DNA from: Bartonella bacilliformis KC583
GTDB taxonomy: Bacteria; Pseudomonadota; Alphaproteobacteria; Rhizobiales; Rhizobiaceae
Direction of reading: 5' to 3'
Length of the DNA stretch: 64,000 nucleotides
Assembly: GCF_000015445.1 (NCBI RefSeq)
Contig: NC_008783.1
Location: forward strand, 1,115,001-1,179,000
Positions 9,711 through 19,543 of the stretch are shown here, one piece after another. The notes below the pieces were generated by a model. That model worked only from the letters and a program-made list of their open reading frames with translations. It was not told the origin of the DNA and did no database searches. How positions within the stretch are numbered: the first letter of the stretch is position 1; every line of letters starts with the position of its first letter. A program made the translations under genes and the position numbers.

Positions 9711-12506
9711 TTAATACGTATCAACAAGTGGTGGGCAAGAACAAATTAACGTTCTATCGCCAGCAACATTATCAATACGCGAAACAGGTGGCCAATATTT
9801 ATTTGCAGGATCAAGGTGACAACCAGGAAAAACAGCTTCTTGTCGTGAATAAGGCCGCTTCCACTCGCCCTCTACAATATCTGTCAATGTATGGGGTGCA
9901 TTAACCAACGGGTTATCTTCTTTAGGCCAAATACCCATACCAACTTTTTTAGCTTCCTCAGCGATAGACAGCAAAGCATCACACAAACGATCAATCTCTG
10001 CTTTTGGCTCTGATTCAGTTGGTTCAATCATCAAAGTCCCAGGGACTGGAAACGACATGGTCGGCGCATGAAACCCATAATCAATCAAACGCTTAGCAAT
10101 GTCATCAACACTGATACCATATTGCTCTTTCAACAAGCGTACGTCAACAATGCACTCATGAGCAACACGCCCAAACTTACCCCGATAAAGAATAGAATAA
10201 GCTTTCGAAAGACGCTCAGCAATATAATTAGCGTTTAATATTGCTATTTGCGTTGCATATTTTAAACCATCAGCCCCCATCATTCGAATATACATCCATG
10301 TAATGACAAGAATGGAAGCACTTCCATGAGGCGCTGCTGAAACCGCATGTGTTGTCTTATCTTGTTCATGACCAGGCAAAAATGGCTCCAAATGCTCTTT
10401 TACACCAATTGGACCAGCACCAGGACCACCACCACCATGGGGAATTGCGAATGTCTTGTGAAGATTCATATGACAAACATCCGCTCCTATATCTGCTGGA
10501 CGTGTGAGGCCTACCAGTGCATTCAAATTAGCCCCATCAAAATAAACCTGCCCACCATTTTCATGAGTAATAGCACAAATATCTCTAATGCTCTCTTCGT
10601 AAACACCATGTGTTGAAGGATAGGTGATCATTAAAGCTGCTAAACAATCTTTATGCAATTGCGCTTTCGCTTTCAAATCATCAATATCAACATCACCATC
10701 ATTTAAACACTTAACGACAACGACTTCCATCCCTGCCATATGCGCAGAAGCTGGATTTGTGCCATGTGCAGATGCAGGAACAAGACAAATATTGCGTTGA
10801 TGGTCACCACGCGATTGGTGATATCGGCGAATAGCCAAAAGCCCAGCATATTCACCTTGAGCACCAGAATTTGGTTGAAAAGAAATTTGGGAAAATCCTG
10901 TAATTTCACACAACCAAGCATTTAACTGGCTGATCATTTCCTGATATCCTGCTTCATCCCCTTTAGGTGCAAAAGGGTGCATATTCGCTACCGTAGGCCA
11001 ACTTATAGGCATTAATTCAGCAGCTGCATTAAGTTTCATCGTACAAGAACCAAGCGGTATCATCGCCCGATCCAGCGCTAAATCTTTGTCTGCCAAACGA
11101 CGCAAAAAACGCATCATATCTGTTTCTGAATGAACTGCATGAAAAAATGGCTGCGAAAGAAAACCAGCATCACGCCCTTTCCCAAAAAGTTGAGGAGAGG
11201 CCTGATCTGCTAATTGCGCACCAAAAAGCTTGGCCAAAGCACTGGCATCTTCTTCTGTTGATAATTCATCAAAGTTGATCGCAACCCGATCCTCATCAAG
11301 AACACGAATAAGATACCCAACTATTTTTGCTTGGTTTGCAATTTCTTGTGCTTTTCCTTTAACAACAACACTCACACAATCAAAAAAATATTTTCCTTCA
11401 CAAGGTACACCAACTTTCTCTAAACCACTTGCAAAACGACATGTTAAATTGTGAATCCGCTTAGCAATCGTCTGTAAGCCTTGTGGCCCGTGCCAAAGAG
11501 CATAAGCAGTAGCCATATTTGCTAACAAAGCTTGCGCTGTACATATGTTTGATGTTGCCTTATCGCGTCGAATATGTTGTTCACGAGTTTGTAAAGCTAA
11601 ACGAAAGCTAACACGCCCTTGAGTATCCGTCGACTGACCAACAATACGCCCCGGAATCAAGCGTGTTAGATCATCACTGACCGCAAGATACCCTGCATGA
11701 GGGCCACCAAAACCCATTGGAACACCATAACGCTGCATAGATCCCACAACAATATCGGCTCCCCATTTAGCGGGTGGTTCCATAATCGTAAGCGCTAAAG
11801 GATCTGCAACAACAATCACCAAAGCCCCTTGCGCTTTTGCTTCATTAATAACTTCACTGTAGTCTTTAAAACAACCTGTTGTATCTGGCCAAGACAGAAT
11901 AATAGCTGCCGTTTCAGAACAAATCTCCTTATCCTGACTTAAGAAAATGCCTTGTGTTTCAGCACGCGTTTGCGCAACGCTTAAAATTTGAGGATGCAAA
12001 AGACTCTGAACTGAAATCTTTGTTTTTTTCCCACGTGTAAAACGCACAGCAATTGCATTCGCTTCAGCCAAAGCTGTTGCTTCATCCAGAAGTGAGGCTG
12101 CTGCAACAGGCAACCCTGTGAGCTCACTGACCAATGTCTGAAAATAAAATAAAAGCTCTAAGCGACCTTGGCTAATTTCTGCCTGATAGGGTGTATAAGC
12201 AGTATACCAAGCTGGATTTTCAAAAAAATTACGCAAAATAACAGGGGGAACATATGTCCCATAATACCCCTGACCAATAAAACTCTTACGCAAATGATTG
12301 CATCCCATGATCTGAGACAATTCTTCTAACGCCTGTCCTTCACTTGCTGCTTTTGGCAAGTCAAGTGAACGATTTAAATGAATAGATGAAGGAACTGCTT
12401 GAGAGACCAATGTGTCAATAGAATCAAGTGCTAAAGTACTCAGCATTTCCTTCATTTCACTATGACGAATTCCAATATGCCGTGAAAAAAAACTACGTTC
12501 TTGCAT
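9711..12506 (-). CDS. gcvP: Glycine dehydrogenase (decarboxylating), P protein
   Basis: The 931-residue PLP enzyme decarboxylates glycine and passes the aminomethyl group to lipoylated GcvH. It is the fused (N plus C domain) form. The PLP lysine lies in [21 protein letters not shown], and the N-terminal half shows [36 protein letters not shown]. The length is usual for proteobacterial GcvP. It follows gcvH by 5 bp and is the last gene of gcvT-gcvH-gcvP. A terminator hairpin follows. Confidence 0.96.
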   Translation of the reverse strand: MQERSFFSRHIGIRHSEMKEMLSTLALDSIDTLVSQAVPSSIHLNRSLDLPKAASEGQALEELSQIMGCNHLRKSFIGQGYYGTYVPPVILRNFFENPAWYTAYTPYQAEISQGRLELLFYFQTLVSELTGLPVAAASLLDEATALAEANAIAVRFTRGKKTKISVQSLLHPQILSVAQTRAETQGIFLSQDKEICSETAAIILSWPDTTGCFKDYSEVINEAKAQGALVIVVADPLALTIMEPPAKWGADIVVGSMQRYGVPMGFGGPHAGYLAVSDDLTRLIPGRIVGQSTDTQGRVSFRLALQTREQHIRRDKATSNICTAQALLANMATAYALWHGPQGLQTIAKRIHNLTCRFASGLEKVGVPCEGKYFFDCVSVVVKGKAQEIANQAKIVGYLIRVLDEDRVAINFDELSTEEDASALAKLFGAQLADQASPQLFGKGRDAGFLSQPFFHAVHSETDMMRFLRRLADKDLALDRAMIPLGSCTMKLNAAAELMPISWPTVANMHPFAPKGDEAGYQEMISQLNAWLCEITGFSQISFQPNSGAQGEYAGLLAIRRYHQSRGDHQRNICLVPASAHGTNPASAHMAGMEVVVVKCLNDGDVDIDDLKAKAQLHKDCLAALMITYPSTHGVYEESIRDICAITHENGGQVYFDGANLNALVGLTRPADIGADVCHMNLHKTFAIPHGGGGPGAGPIGVKEHLEPFLPGHEQDKTTHAVSAAPHGSASILVITWMYIRMMGADGLKYATQIAILNANYIAERLSKAYSILYRGKFGRVAHECIVDVRLLKEQYGISVDDIAKRLIDYGFHAPTMSFPVPGTLMIEPTESEPKAEIDRLCDALLSIAEEAKKVGMGIWPKEDNPLVNAPHTLTDIVEGEWKRPYSRQEAVFPGCHLDPANKYWPPVSRIDNVAGDRTLICSCPPLVDTY

Positions 12507-12511
12507 AATAT

Positions 12512-12880
12512 TTATCCTATCAGGACTTTATAAGCATCCTCATCCATTAAGCCGTCAAGCTGTGTTTTATCATGCAATTTCATTTTCCATAACCAGCCTT
12601 CTTTTTCAGCTTTTTTGTTCACCAGCGCAGGATCATCTGCTAAAGCCTCGTTAATTTCAACAACTTCACCATCAATAGGTGAATAAACATCTGAAGCTGC
12701 TTTAACAGATTCTACAACAGCTGCAGAATCCCCCTGAGAGAGTTGAGTTCCACACTGCGGCAAATCAACAAAAACCAAATCACCTAACTGCTCTTGAGCA
12801 TAATGAGTGATGCCAACGGTAGCGATCTCTCCTTCAATGTTAAGCCATTCGTGATCTTGTGTAAAATAAACCTTAGACAT
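12512..12880 (-). CDS. gcvH: Glycine cleavage system H protein
   Basis: This 122-residue lipoyl carrier shuttles the aminomethyl intermediate between P, T and L proteins. The lipoylated lysine is K60 in [14 protein letters not shown], and the N-terminal HEWL and [19 protein letters not shown] are classical. The gene is 6 bp downstream of gcvT and 5 bp upstream of gcvP, which indicates one transcript. Lipoylation requires LipA/LipB from elsewhere. Confidence 0.96.
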
Positions 12881-12886
12881 GAAGCT

Positions 12887-14008
12887 TTATCCTTTAAAAT
12901 AACGTTGTTCAACAAAAGGAAGTACATGAACAGATAATGCAATCTTTTTACCACGTAATTCAGTAAATACTTCTGTTCCTACGGTTTCCCAACCAACAGA
13001 AACATAGCCCATTGCCACGGGTCCATCAAAAGAAGGACCAAAGCCACCTGATGTTACCACCCCAATCTGATTACCCTCATTATCTAAAAGCATAGCACCC
13101 GCACGAACAGGCTGACGGGTTTGTGGCCTTAAACCAACCCGACGGCGAGATGGCCCCTTTTCATAGGCTTCAAGAAAAGCTTTTGCCCCATAAAATTTAG
13201 CTTTTTCTCGAACAGTTTTGGGAACAGCCCATGTCAGTGCAGCTTCAATGGGATTAGTATCGGGTGTAATATCATTACCATGTAAACATAACCCCGCTTC
13301 TAACCGAAGACTGTCACGTGCAGCAAGACCAATCCACTCAACGCGATCATCACTCAGTAATTTTTCTGCTAATGAGCAAGCTTGATTTACCGGAAGTGCA
13401 ATTTCAAAACCATCTTCCCCCGTATAACCAGAACGTGTCACAAACCAATCCTGTTGCGGTTCAAATCCTTGCATAAAAAACAGCTCATTCCTAGGAAAAC
13501 CTGCATCAGCCATAACAGCTGCAGCTTGCGGCCCTTGAAGTGCGAGCAACACCCTATCACACGCTGTTACCTGACAATCAAAACCAACAGCACGCCGCTC
13601 AAGTTCTATAAAATCAGCTTGCGCATTACCTGCATTGACCACAAGCATGAAACGGCATTCTCCAACACGGGTAATAATAAGATCATCAAGAATACCAGCT
13701 TGCTCATTAAGCAAATAATTATATCGTGATTGTCGATCTTTTAAAAGCGCTGCATCGACAGGCAGAGCATAGGATAAAAACTCAACGGCTTGCGGCCCCT
13801 CAACAACAATCAATTTCATATGAGAAATATCAAAGAGACCGGCACGAGCACGAGTATGAAGATGTTCTTTCAAAACTCCAAGAGGATAAGTTAGAGGCAT
13901 CTTCCACCCTGCAAAAGCACCAAATTTTGCCTCTGCTTTTTCATGCAATTCATGTAAAGGAAGTTTTTTTAAAGAAGATGTTTCAAATTTTTGCGATACA
14001 GCGCCCAT
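12887..14008 (-). CDS. gcvT: Aminomethyltransferase, T protein of glycine cleavage
   Basis: The 373-residue tetrahydrofolate-dependent enzyme releases ammonia and forms 5,10-methylene-THF. Typical segments are KFGAFAGWKMPLTYP, LFDISHM, the folate-site SGYTGEDGFEIALP, and AARDSLRLEAGLCLHGNDI. It is the first gene of the gcv operon. The ATG at 14008 has GGAG about 6 nt upstream. A hairpin-rich leader just upstream could take part in control. Confidence 0.96.
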   Translation of the reverse strand: MGAVSQKFETSSLKKLPLHELHEKAEAKFGAFAGWKMPLTYPLGVLKEHLHTRARAGLFDISHMKLIVVEGPQAVEFLSYALPVDAALLKDRQSRYNYLLNEQAGILDDLIITRVGECRFMLVVNAGNAQADFIELERRAVGFDCQVTACDRVLLALQGPQAAAVMADAGFPRNELFFMQGFEPQQDWFVTRSGYTGEDGFEIALPVNQACSLAEKLLSDDRVEWIGLAARDSLRLEAGLCLHGNDITPDTNPIEAALTWAVPKTVREKAKFYGAKAFLEAYEKGPSRRRVGLRPQTRQPVRAGAMLLDNEGNQIGVVTSGGFGPSFDGPVAMGYVSVGWETVGTEVFTELRGKKIALSVHVLPFVEQRYFKG

Positions 14009-14105
14009 AATTTCTCCAAAGCCGCACCTCTATCCCATAGTGCGACAACTTCTGCCCCGCCATCATTAAGTTTGAAAAACTTTAAATAACGCCCCCAATT
14101 ATATC
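14009..14105 (-). promoter_or_regulatory. Structured 5' leader of gcvT (candidate)
   Basis: On the minus strand, a 7-bp stem GTCGCAC / GTGCGGC (one G-U) with a 12-nt loop ends about 16 nt before the gcvT start. Further upstream lies a perfect AAGTTT / AAACTT hairpin. GC-rich blocks (GGGGGCG, GGCGGGGC) interrupt otherwise AT-rich DNA. I do not recognise the glycine riboswitch consensus in it. That it regulates gcv expression is inference. Confidence 0.3.
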
Positions 14106-14813
14106 ATTGACTCAGATCCTTTTAACTTGCCAGATCCACCTCATTTTTTTATACTTTTGTATCCTAAGAGATTATAGAATAATTCCTTCTCGGGCAGTAG
14201 AAAAATAATTTATACTTTGTATTTTTCTGTAAAATTAATGAAAGAATCGATGGTAACATTCTTTTTCGTTATAATCTATCGTCTCTTTAGGGTTATTAAC
14301 AAATTGACAATAGTATTTTTAAATTTCAAATCTTTGTATATGTTTAGATTATTCTGAAACTCTATCATGCTAATCTTTTTAACATTATAAACAAAAATTG
14401 TCGTGCTAAGTGAAATTAAAGAGAAAAGAAAAAAATGTAAAAATTATAAATGAAAGCACCTCTAAGAAAAATCAAACCATCTTAGATCAAGAATAACTTC
14501 CTTCCGTAGCTCAACCCTCACATCAAACACCTTTCTTAGTAAAGATGTTATTATAAATCCAACCAATAATGAGAAAATTACAATCACATAAACTTATACA
14601 TATAAAATCTTGCTTAATACAATTCATATTGTTGCAGTTATTTTTACTTCCCATTATATATGTGATTGAAATTGCTGTTCATTATAAGCAAATAAAGTTT
14701 TTTAAATGATGACTTCAACTTAAATAATATAGTCTTTACCTATGGCTTAATGATATCATAAACTAGGATCGTTTGCACACCAAACGACATTGGATAAAGG
14801 TTATAAAACCACC
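14106..14813. other. Intergenic region upstream of the LON-domain gene
   Basis: It is AT-rich, with no credible ORF. It contains the divergent promoter area for the gcv operon and the LON-domain gene, but no site could be placed with confidence. Confidence 0.5.
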
Positions 14814-15476
14814 ATGAAAGCTGGAAATATTTGCTATAATTGCGAAAATGACTTACCAAAGAAAATTGCTCTCTTTCCTTTAGAAGGTGCGCTGCTTCTC
14901 CCTGGAGGTTTTTTATCGCTCAACATCTTTCAACCAAACGTTCTTGAAATGATTGAGGATGTTATGGCATCTAACCGTCTATTAGGCATTATTCAACCAC
15001 TTTCGTCAGATGGAGACTGCCCCTCTACCCAGCTTTACAAGATGGGCTGCATAGGTCGCATCACAAATTACAATGAAACAGGAAATGGACGACTCCTGAT
15101 TGCACTACAAGGCATTTGTCGTTTTACCCTAGAACAAGAATTAGTAAACACAAAATCTTATCGAGTTGCCATGATTCAATCCAATACAAAAGATTTACAA
15201 GAACCTGACACTTCAGAGAGCATTAATCGGGAAAACTTATTAAACGCTATTGAGCATTATCTAACCATCCATGAAATGGAGCATAACTGGGATAGTATTG
15301 TACAAACACCGACACCGGTATTGGTTAATGCACTCTCAGCCCTTATTCCTTTTGCTCCAGAAGAAAAACAAGCTCTGCTGGAAGCGCCAGACATTGAGAG
15401 CCGTGCTCAAACCCTTCTCGCTTTAACAGAGCGTTCCCTCATGAAACAGAAAGGATTAAACAACCGTTTAAATTAA
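14814..15476 (+). CDS. LON N-terminal-domain protein (LON substrate-binding domain family)
   Basis: The 220-residue protein consists only of the substrate-binding N-terminal fold of Lon protease, with no AAA+ or protease domain. Markers are [42 protein letters not shown], and [27 protein letters not shown]. Such stand-alone proteins are common in alphaproteobacteria next to a Trm112-type gene, as here; their function is poorly known. ATG 14814 is preferred over the in-frame TTG at 14790. The C-terminal third is duplicated about 2.2 kb downstream. Confidence 0.82.
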   Translation: MKAGNICYNCENDLPKKIALFPLEGALLLPGGFLSLNIFQPNVLEMIEDVMASNRLLGIIQPLSSDGDCPSTQLYKMGCIGRITNYNETGNGRLLIALQGICRFTLEQELVNTKSYRVAMIQSNTKDLQEPDTSESINRENLLNAIEHYLTIHEMEHNWDSIVQTPTPVLVNALSALIPFAPEEKQALLEAPDIESRAQTLLALTERSLMKQKGLNNRLN

Positions 15477-15489
15477 TGGATTTAATGAT

Positions 15490-15666
15490 ATGAAAAAAAT
15501 GACAACCGATCCTAAAATGCTTGAACTTCTTGTTTGCCCCATTACAGGGGGAAACCTCTCTTTTAATCGAAAAACACAAGAACTTATTTCACTCAAAGCA
15601 AAACTTGCCTATCCTATTCGCGACGGTGTTCCCATTATGCTCGCTTCAGAAGCTCGTCCTCTATAG
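15490..15666 (+). CDS. Trm112-family small zinc-ribbon-like protein
   Basis: The 58-residue protein begins [19 protein letters not shown] and contains [11 protein letters not shown], both hallmarks of the bacterial Trm112/YcaR family. The family includes activator subunits of methyltransferases. It has only one cysteine (CPIT), as often in bacterial members. It starts 13 bp after the LON-domain gene stop, so it is co-transcribed. The first two thirds are duplicated at 17722. Confidence 0.88.
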   Translation: MKKMTTDPKMLELLVCPITGGNLSFNRKTQELISLKAKLAYPIRDGVPIMLASEARPL

Positions 15667-16240
15667 GAAAATGGAAATAAATCTTTTCTCTTTATAAAAA
15701 ACGGCTTGTAGATCACCCATAACGCCAATGGATAGACTTTCTCAAATTTACTCTTCTTCAAGGTGTATTTCTTTAAAGAAAACACTCTGAAAAATTAAAG
15801 AAATATCAAAAAATTTCCCCCCGTGATGATATCAAAAAATTAACTATCCCCAAAAAACAGTATCATCGGCAATAACCATGAGTAAAGTGATAAAATATCA
15901 ACACGATACTCCCTTCATGATACTATAATTTTACCAAAAGTTAAAATGAGTATTGATGTCTGAAAAATTTCAATTTTCTCAATATCAAAACTCCTCTATT
16001 TTCTCCAAATTTCTAAGAGAATATCCAGATTTTCTGTATAATATAAGTTTAAAATTCCCTTTAATATTCGTAAAAGTCGGGTTTTGTGTAGAAGAGTATA
16101 TTCAAATAATTCAATTGACAAACAGGGCTTAAATACATAGTTTAGTTATTAAGGCTTTGGACGTTTTTCGTCAAAGATTAAGGGAGGGAAGCAGAAAATC
16201 TTTCGTTTTTAATCTTTTAAAAGTTGAAACTGGATATCTA
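15667..16240. other. AT-rich intergenic region before the first tiny-peptide unit
   Basis: No conventional gene is seen. It begins a 4.9-kb gene-poor stretch (15667-20603) built mostly of tiny-peptide units, an internal duplication and inverted repeats. Confidence 0.5.
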
Positions 16241-16279
16241 GATGTTCATCTGGACATTCTTAATGTATGTTTGAGCATC
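16241..16279 (+). promoter_or_regulatory. Hairpin in leader of tiny peptide 1
   Basis: GATGTTCA and TGAGCATC form an 8-bp stem with one G-U pair and a 23-nt loop, ending about 33 nt before the tiny ORF. It corresponds in position and partly in sequence (TTCA ... TGA) to the second leader hairpin of the minus-strand units. Confidence 0.4.
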
Positions 16280-16312
16280 TGGTAAATTATTTATTATAAG
16301 GGGGGTTATACC

Positions 16313-16396
16313 ATGATTGGTATTTTTTTAAGTCTTTTTGGTTTTTTGGTGAGCGTAGGCGGCATGGTGAATGACATCATTCACAATTTCACGTAA
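16313..16396 (+). CDS. Tiny hydrophobic peptide 1 (27 aa)
   Basis: The peptide begins MIGIFLSLFGFLVSVGG and ends with a polar tail (NDIIHNFT). The first 18 residues could form one membrane helix. A run of six G lies 8 nt before the ATG, inside AATTATTTATTATAAGGGGGG, a stretch shared with the other tiny ORFs at 17105, 18437, 18833, 19209, 19597 and 20014. Sequence after the stop (ATTCTTCAACGAGGAG) also matches the post-stop block of the minus-strand units, so this is the same module in opposite orientation. Function unknown. The size resembles type I toxin peptides. Confidence 0.6.
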   Translation: MIGIFLSLFGFLVSVGGMVNDIIHNFT

Positions 16397-16594
16397 ATAA
16401 CTCTAATGAGTTTATAATCATCTCAATTCTTCAACGAGGAGAGATTTTATGATTTACTGTTCATCCGTTAAGTAGGGTGAAATCAAACGGTGCTCTTTTC
16501 TTCCAGTATATTGCCCAAATTGGTATGTATGCGTGAAGTTGATTTTTCACTCATTTTCTAGTTTTTTAAAATAAGAAAAAAGTGAAAAGGCCTA

Positions 16595-16641
16595 TGATTT
16601 TACTGATACGAAACGATATGAGTAGAAGAATTATTCAATCA
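16595..16641 (+). repeat. Inverted repeat X, left copy
   Basis: GATTTTACTGATACG and the following 30 bp reappear inverted at 16881-16924 with few mismatches. Each copy lies downstream of a tiny-peptide ORF (peptides 1 and 2), so the two modules converge on a common centre. Confidence 0.7.
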
Positions 16642-16659
16642 CTGATCCATGAATAATCG

Positions 16660-16830
16660 CGTTAAATAGTTGAAGTATTGTGATACAATTAATGCAATTA
16701 CCCCATTTGGATTCCCTGCCTATTTGGGGTTTTTGTCTGTTTAGAGATTTTTTCTCGATTTTTGATAGAGCAATCAAGAATAACACAAGCTTCCCGTCTA
16801 TTAGCTTATGTTGCAAAAAGTTGGCAACAA
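16660..16830 (+). repeat. Inverted repeat Y, left copy
   Basis: About 120 bp around CCTATTTGGGGTTTTTGTCTG and GATAGAGCAATCAAGAATAA recurs inverted at about 18015-18150, at roughly 80% identity by eye. Each copy sits downstream (in reading direction) of a tiny-peptide unit. Confidence 0.7.
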
Positions 16831-16880
16831 GTGTTATAAAAACTTACTTGTTCATCTTTCAGATTACTGTCAATGAGAAT

Positions 16881-16924
16881 GATTAAATAATCTTCTGCTC
16901 ATATTGTCTCGTATCAGTAAAATC
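16881..16924 (-). repeat. Inverted repeat X, right copy
   Basis: Reverse complement of the copy at 16595-16641, differing at a few positions. It lies downstream of tiny peptide 2. Confidence 0.7.
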
Positions 16925-17021
16925 ATTGATATCTCTCTGCTCCCTCATTGAAAATGAGAAGTCAAACTTCTATACACATCTGCACTCATGGAAGCAGAGA
17001 ATACCAACTACTTAAACTTAT

Positions 17022-17105
17022 CTAAGCAATAAAGCCACTAATCACGCCATATGACGCAACTCCCGGAACTATAGACATAATAATAGATATTAAAAGTGCA
17101 ATCAT
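17022..17105 (-). CDS. Tiny hydrophobic peptide 2 (27 aa)
   Basis: It begins MIALLISIIMSIVPG and is hydrophobic almost throughout (ends ISGFIA), enough for one membrane helix. A run of eight G lies 4 nt before the ATG, preceded by AATTATTTTTCTTAT, the same layout as the other tiny ORFs. It faces peptide 1 across the X/Y repeats and has the same length. It has no similarity to a family I recognise. Conserved upstream sequence is the main reason to treat it as a real gene. Confidence 0.58.
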   Translation of the reverse strand: MIALLISIIMSIVPGVASYGVISGFIA

Positions 17106-17439
17106 GATACCCCCCCCATAAGAAAAATAATTAAAGATTTAAATAAACATTATATCAAAATACACTTCTTCAAAGATTTAAAAAATGAAATACTGCTTAT
17201 ATTCCTCCCTCTAATCTTCTCTAAATATATTCAGAACTTCAATAAAGAAGATATGTCCCAAACTCTCCTTGTCAACCTTATGATTTAAATATTCTCTTTT
17301 TTTCATCACAAATATTGACATTGATATTGATGAAATACAAATAGTTTTATCTGTGCAACAAATATTACAAAATTTAAAAACCTCATATCAGAAAATCATC
17401 AACCAGAACTGATGAACACAGAGAACCTTGCAATCCCTT
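17106..17439. other. Intergenic region between tiny peptide 2 and the duplicated LON fragment
   Basis: It is AT-rich with no ORF of note. It presumably contains the leader of tiny peptide 2, but no clear hairpin like those in the 18.4-20.0 kb array was found. Confidence 0.45.
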
Positions 17440-17708
17440 GACATTTCAGAGAGCATTAATCGGGAAAACTTATTAAACGCTATTGAGCATTACCTAACCA
17501 TCCATGAAATAGAGCATAACTGGGACAGCATTGATAAACACCGACACCGGTATTGGTTAATGCACTCTCAGCCCTTATTCCTTTTGCTCCAGAAGAAAAA
17601 CAAGCTCTGCTGGAAGCGCCAGACATTGAGAGCCGTGCTCAAACCCTTCTCGCTTTAACAGAGCGTTCCCTCATGAAACAGAAAGGATTAAACAACCGTT
17701 TAAATTAA
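17440..17708 (+). pseudogene. Decayed partial copy of the LON-domain gene (C-terminal third)
   Basis: The sequence is almost identical to 15207-15476 (starting within [21 protein letters not shown]) but lacks the first 130 residues' worth of coding sequence. It has a single-base deletion near 17535 (ATTGATAAACACC against ATTGTACAAACACC) that breaks the frame. No promoter or start is expected. It arose by a segmental duplication that also includes the start of the Trm112 gene. Confidence 0.88.
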
Positions 17709-17721
17709 TGGATTTAATGAT

Positions 17722-17895
17722 ATGAAAAAAATGACAACCGATCCTAAAATGCTTGAACTTCTTGTTTGCCCCATTACAGGGGGAAATCTCTCTTTTAATC
17801 GAAAAACACAAGAGCTTATTTCACTCAAAGCAAATTTTTCCTATCTTAAAAAAAGGCATAAAATTTTCTTAACAACAATGTTAAAAAAGCCGTAA
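17722..17895 (+). pseudogene. Duplicated 5' part of the Trm112 gene fused to unrelated sequence
   Basis: The first 38 codons are nearly identical to the intact gene at 15490. After about 17848 similarity stops, and the frame runs into a lysine-rich unrelated tail (LKKRHKIF...), giving a 57-residue chimera without [10 protein letters not shown]. It keeps the start and CPITGG, so expression is possible but function unlikely. Confidence 0.75.
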
Positions 17896-18368
17896 AATAG
17901 GCAAACCCATCCCTTCTTGCTTTCTCAAGATATTATTTTCAATTTTGAATATAAAAATTATTAAAATGATCGTTTTTAAATGGCTTAATTACATTATTTT
18001 CATAGCATGACATAAGTTAGTAGACAGGAAATTTGTGTTATTCTTGATTGCTCTATCAAAAGTCGAGTAGGAAAAATCTCTAAGCAGACAAAAATCCCAA
18101 ATAGGCAACAAACCTAAATGGGGTGATTGTATATAGCGTATTACAACACTTCAGTTATTGAACAATTTTTATCAATAATTGGAAACTGAATAACCTTCTA
18201 TCTATAATCCACAAAATTTAGTTATACTTACTGTAATAGCTGATAATCTTATTCGTAAAATTTTTACATTACATTTTAGAAGTAAAATATATCGTTCAGT
18301 TTTACCTAATTTAAACGGATACTCAGATAATAAGACAGTCTTCCATTAAAGAAGAAAGATCAATAAGC
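17896..18368. other. Non-coding stretch containing the inverted Y repeat
   Basis: No gene is seen. The middle part (about 18015-18150) is the inverted copy of the 16660-16830 repeat. The right part (18290-18368) is the post-stop block of the tiny peptide 3 unit. Confidence 0.55.
18015..18150 (-). repeat. Inverted repeat Y, right copy
   Basis: Read on the minus strand it shows CCCCATTTAGG, GCCTATTTGGGATTTTTGTC and GATAGAGCAATCAAGAATAA in the same order as 16680-16785. It lies downstream of tiny peptide 3. Confidence 0.7.
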
Positions 18369-18437
18369 TTATAGATTCAACGTGAACAATATTGATTCAA
18401 ATACGTAGACTATCCCAAGGAAAACACCAAAAATCAT
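18369..18437 (-). CDS. Tiny hydrophobic peptide 3 (22 aa)
   Basis: It begins MIFGVFLGIVYVFESILF and ends TLNL; nearly all residues are hydrophobic. GGGGG lies 5 nt before the ATG in AATTATTTATAATGGGGGTT, identical to the stretch before peptide 5. It is the last unit of the minus-strand tandem array. No known family is recognised. Confidence 0.6.
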   Translation of the reverse strand: MIFGVFLGIVYVFESILFTLNL

Positions 18438-18563
18438 AATAACCCCCATTATAAATAATTAAAAATATCTAGATAAGCATTCCTATTTGAAAAGCTTAAA
18501 TTTTCCTAATTAACGTAAGGATTCTCTTACACTTCATAGAGAGAACCCTAACGCATGTATTGT

Positions 18564-18603
18564 GCGCTTAAACATTCATTTGTCAGCTTTACTGTTTAAA
18601 CGC
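18564..18603 (-). promoter_or_regulatory. Leader hairpin A of the peptide 3 unit
   Basis: The 11-nt arms GCGTTTAAACA and TGTTTAAGCGC pair apart from one G-U position, with an 18-nt loop. It lies about 127-166 nt upstream of the tiny ORF start. The loop is identical to that of the copy at 18938-18977. Confidence 0.65.
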
Positions 18604-18770
18604 TCTCTTCCATCTTCCATAAAAATCATGAAATAGAAGTCGTATTACCCTTAAAATATCTTTCGACAATCCATCTTGAAGATAAAAAACAGCTTCATTT
18701 TACCTGATTTACACAGATGATAAAAACAATAGCAATCCTCTATTAAAGAATAAAAAGCTATATAGAACCG

Positions 18771-18833
18771 TTATGGAAGCATGAACCAGAATTCTAGTGC
18801 GTACACAAACCCAACGATAGCCATAAAAACCAT
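18771..18833 (-). CDS. Tiny hydrophobic peptide 4 (20 aa)
   Basis: It begins MVFMAIVGFVYALEFWF and ends MLP. GGGGAGG sits 5 nt before the ATG, with AATTCTTTATAAG further upstream. A longer overlapping frame exists on the same strand (18709-18897) but has no conserved start context. The tiny frame is preferred because start context and spacing match six other loci. Confidence 0.6.
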   Translation of the reverse strand: MVFMAIVGFVYALEFWFMLP

Positions 18834-18937
18834 AATATCCTCCCCTCTTATAAAGAATTAATAAATATTCGCATCCAAAAGGCTTAAATGCTCTCAATTA
18901 TAGAAAAACACCTACCCTCCCCTAACGCATGTATTGC

Positions 18938-18977
18938 GCGCTTAAACATTCATTTGTCAGCTTTACTGTTTAAGCGC
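18938..18977 (-). promoter_or_regulatory. Leader hairpin A of the peptide 4 unit (perfect 11-bp stem)
   Basis: GCGCTTAAACA and TGTTTAAGCGC are perfect 11-bp arms around an 18-nt loop, about 105-144 nt upstream of the tiny ORF. No T run follows, so it is not a terminator. Position within the unit suggests a 5' UTR structure or a dyad operator. Confidence 0.7.
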
Positions 18978-19128
18978 TCTCTTCCATCTTCTATAAAAAT
19001 AATTTTACTTGTAGAATATCTTGCTACAGTTCATCTTGAAATTAGAAAACATTATCCAATCCACCTAATTTAGAAGGATGAAGAACTACAAGAATCTTCT
19101 ATTAAAGAATAAAGAGCAACACAAATTG

Positions 19129-19209
19129 TTACGGATGCATGAAATACGCAGCTTCTAATGGATATACCACCCAAGTTACCAAAACCCATAAAGCATACAA
19201 AAATGCCAT
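19129..19209 (-). CDS. Tiny hydrophobic peptide 5 (26 aa)
   Basis: It begins MAFLYALWVLVTWVVYP, rich in Trp and Val, and ends FMHP. GGGGG is 5 nt before the ATG inside AATTATTTATAATGGGGGTT. Upstream are a well-formed hairpin B (19280-19311) and a degenerate hairpin A (about 19335-19380). Post-stop block CTTTATTCTTTAATAGAAG as in other units. Confidence 0.6.
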   Translation of the reverse strand: MAFLYALWVLVTWVVYPLEAAYFMHP

Positions 19210-19279
19210 AATAACCCCCATTATAAATAATTAAAAAATATCTAGATAAACAATCGTATTTGCAAAGCTTAAATTCTCT

Positions 19280-19311
19280 CTATGAACGTAAAAATGTTCT
19301 GATGTTCATAG
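19280..19311 (-). promoter_or_regulatory. Leader hairpin B of the peptide 5 unit
   Basis: CTATGAAC and GTTCATAG form a perfect 8-bp stem with a 16-nt loop, 71-102 nt upstream of the tiny ORF. The peptide 6 unit has an equivalent at 19675-19700. Confidence 0.6.
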
Positions 19312-19543
19312 AAAAATATACAGAGCTCAATGCATTTACCGTATGTTTAAACATGACTGGTAAACCCTATGTCTAAGTGCCTTTCTTCCATAAAAATCAT
19401 AAAACAGAAATCGTGTTACTCTTAGAATATTTTTCTAAATTTCATTGTAGAAATAGAAAAGATTATTCAATCTCTACCTGATTTCAATGGATAAAAAACA
19501 ACAGAACTCCTCTATTGAAGAATAAAAGCTCTACAGAACATGC

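Noticed and set aside
16450..16476. Eight-codon ORF (MIYCSSVK) after GAGGAGAG downstream of tiny peptide 1
   Set aside because: The GAGGAG is part of the conserved post-stop block of every unit and the short frame is not kept in the other copies.
18709..18897. 62-codon minus-strand frame overlapping tiny peptide 4
   Set aside because: No conserved start context; composition (Tyr/Gly/Arg mix) is that of a shadow frame, and it crosses unit boundaries of the tandem array.
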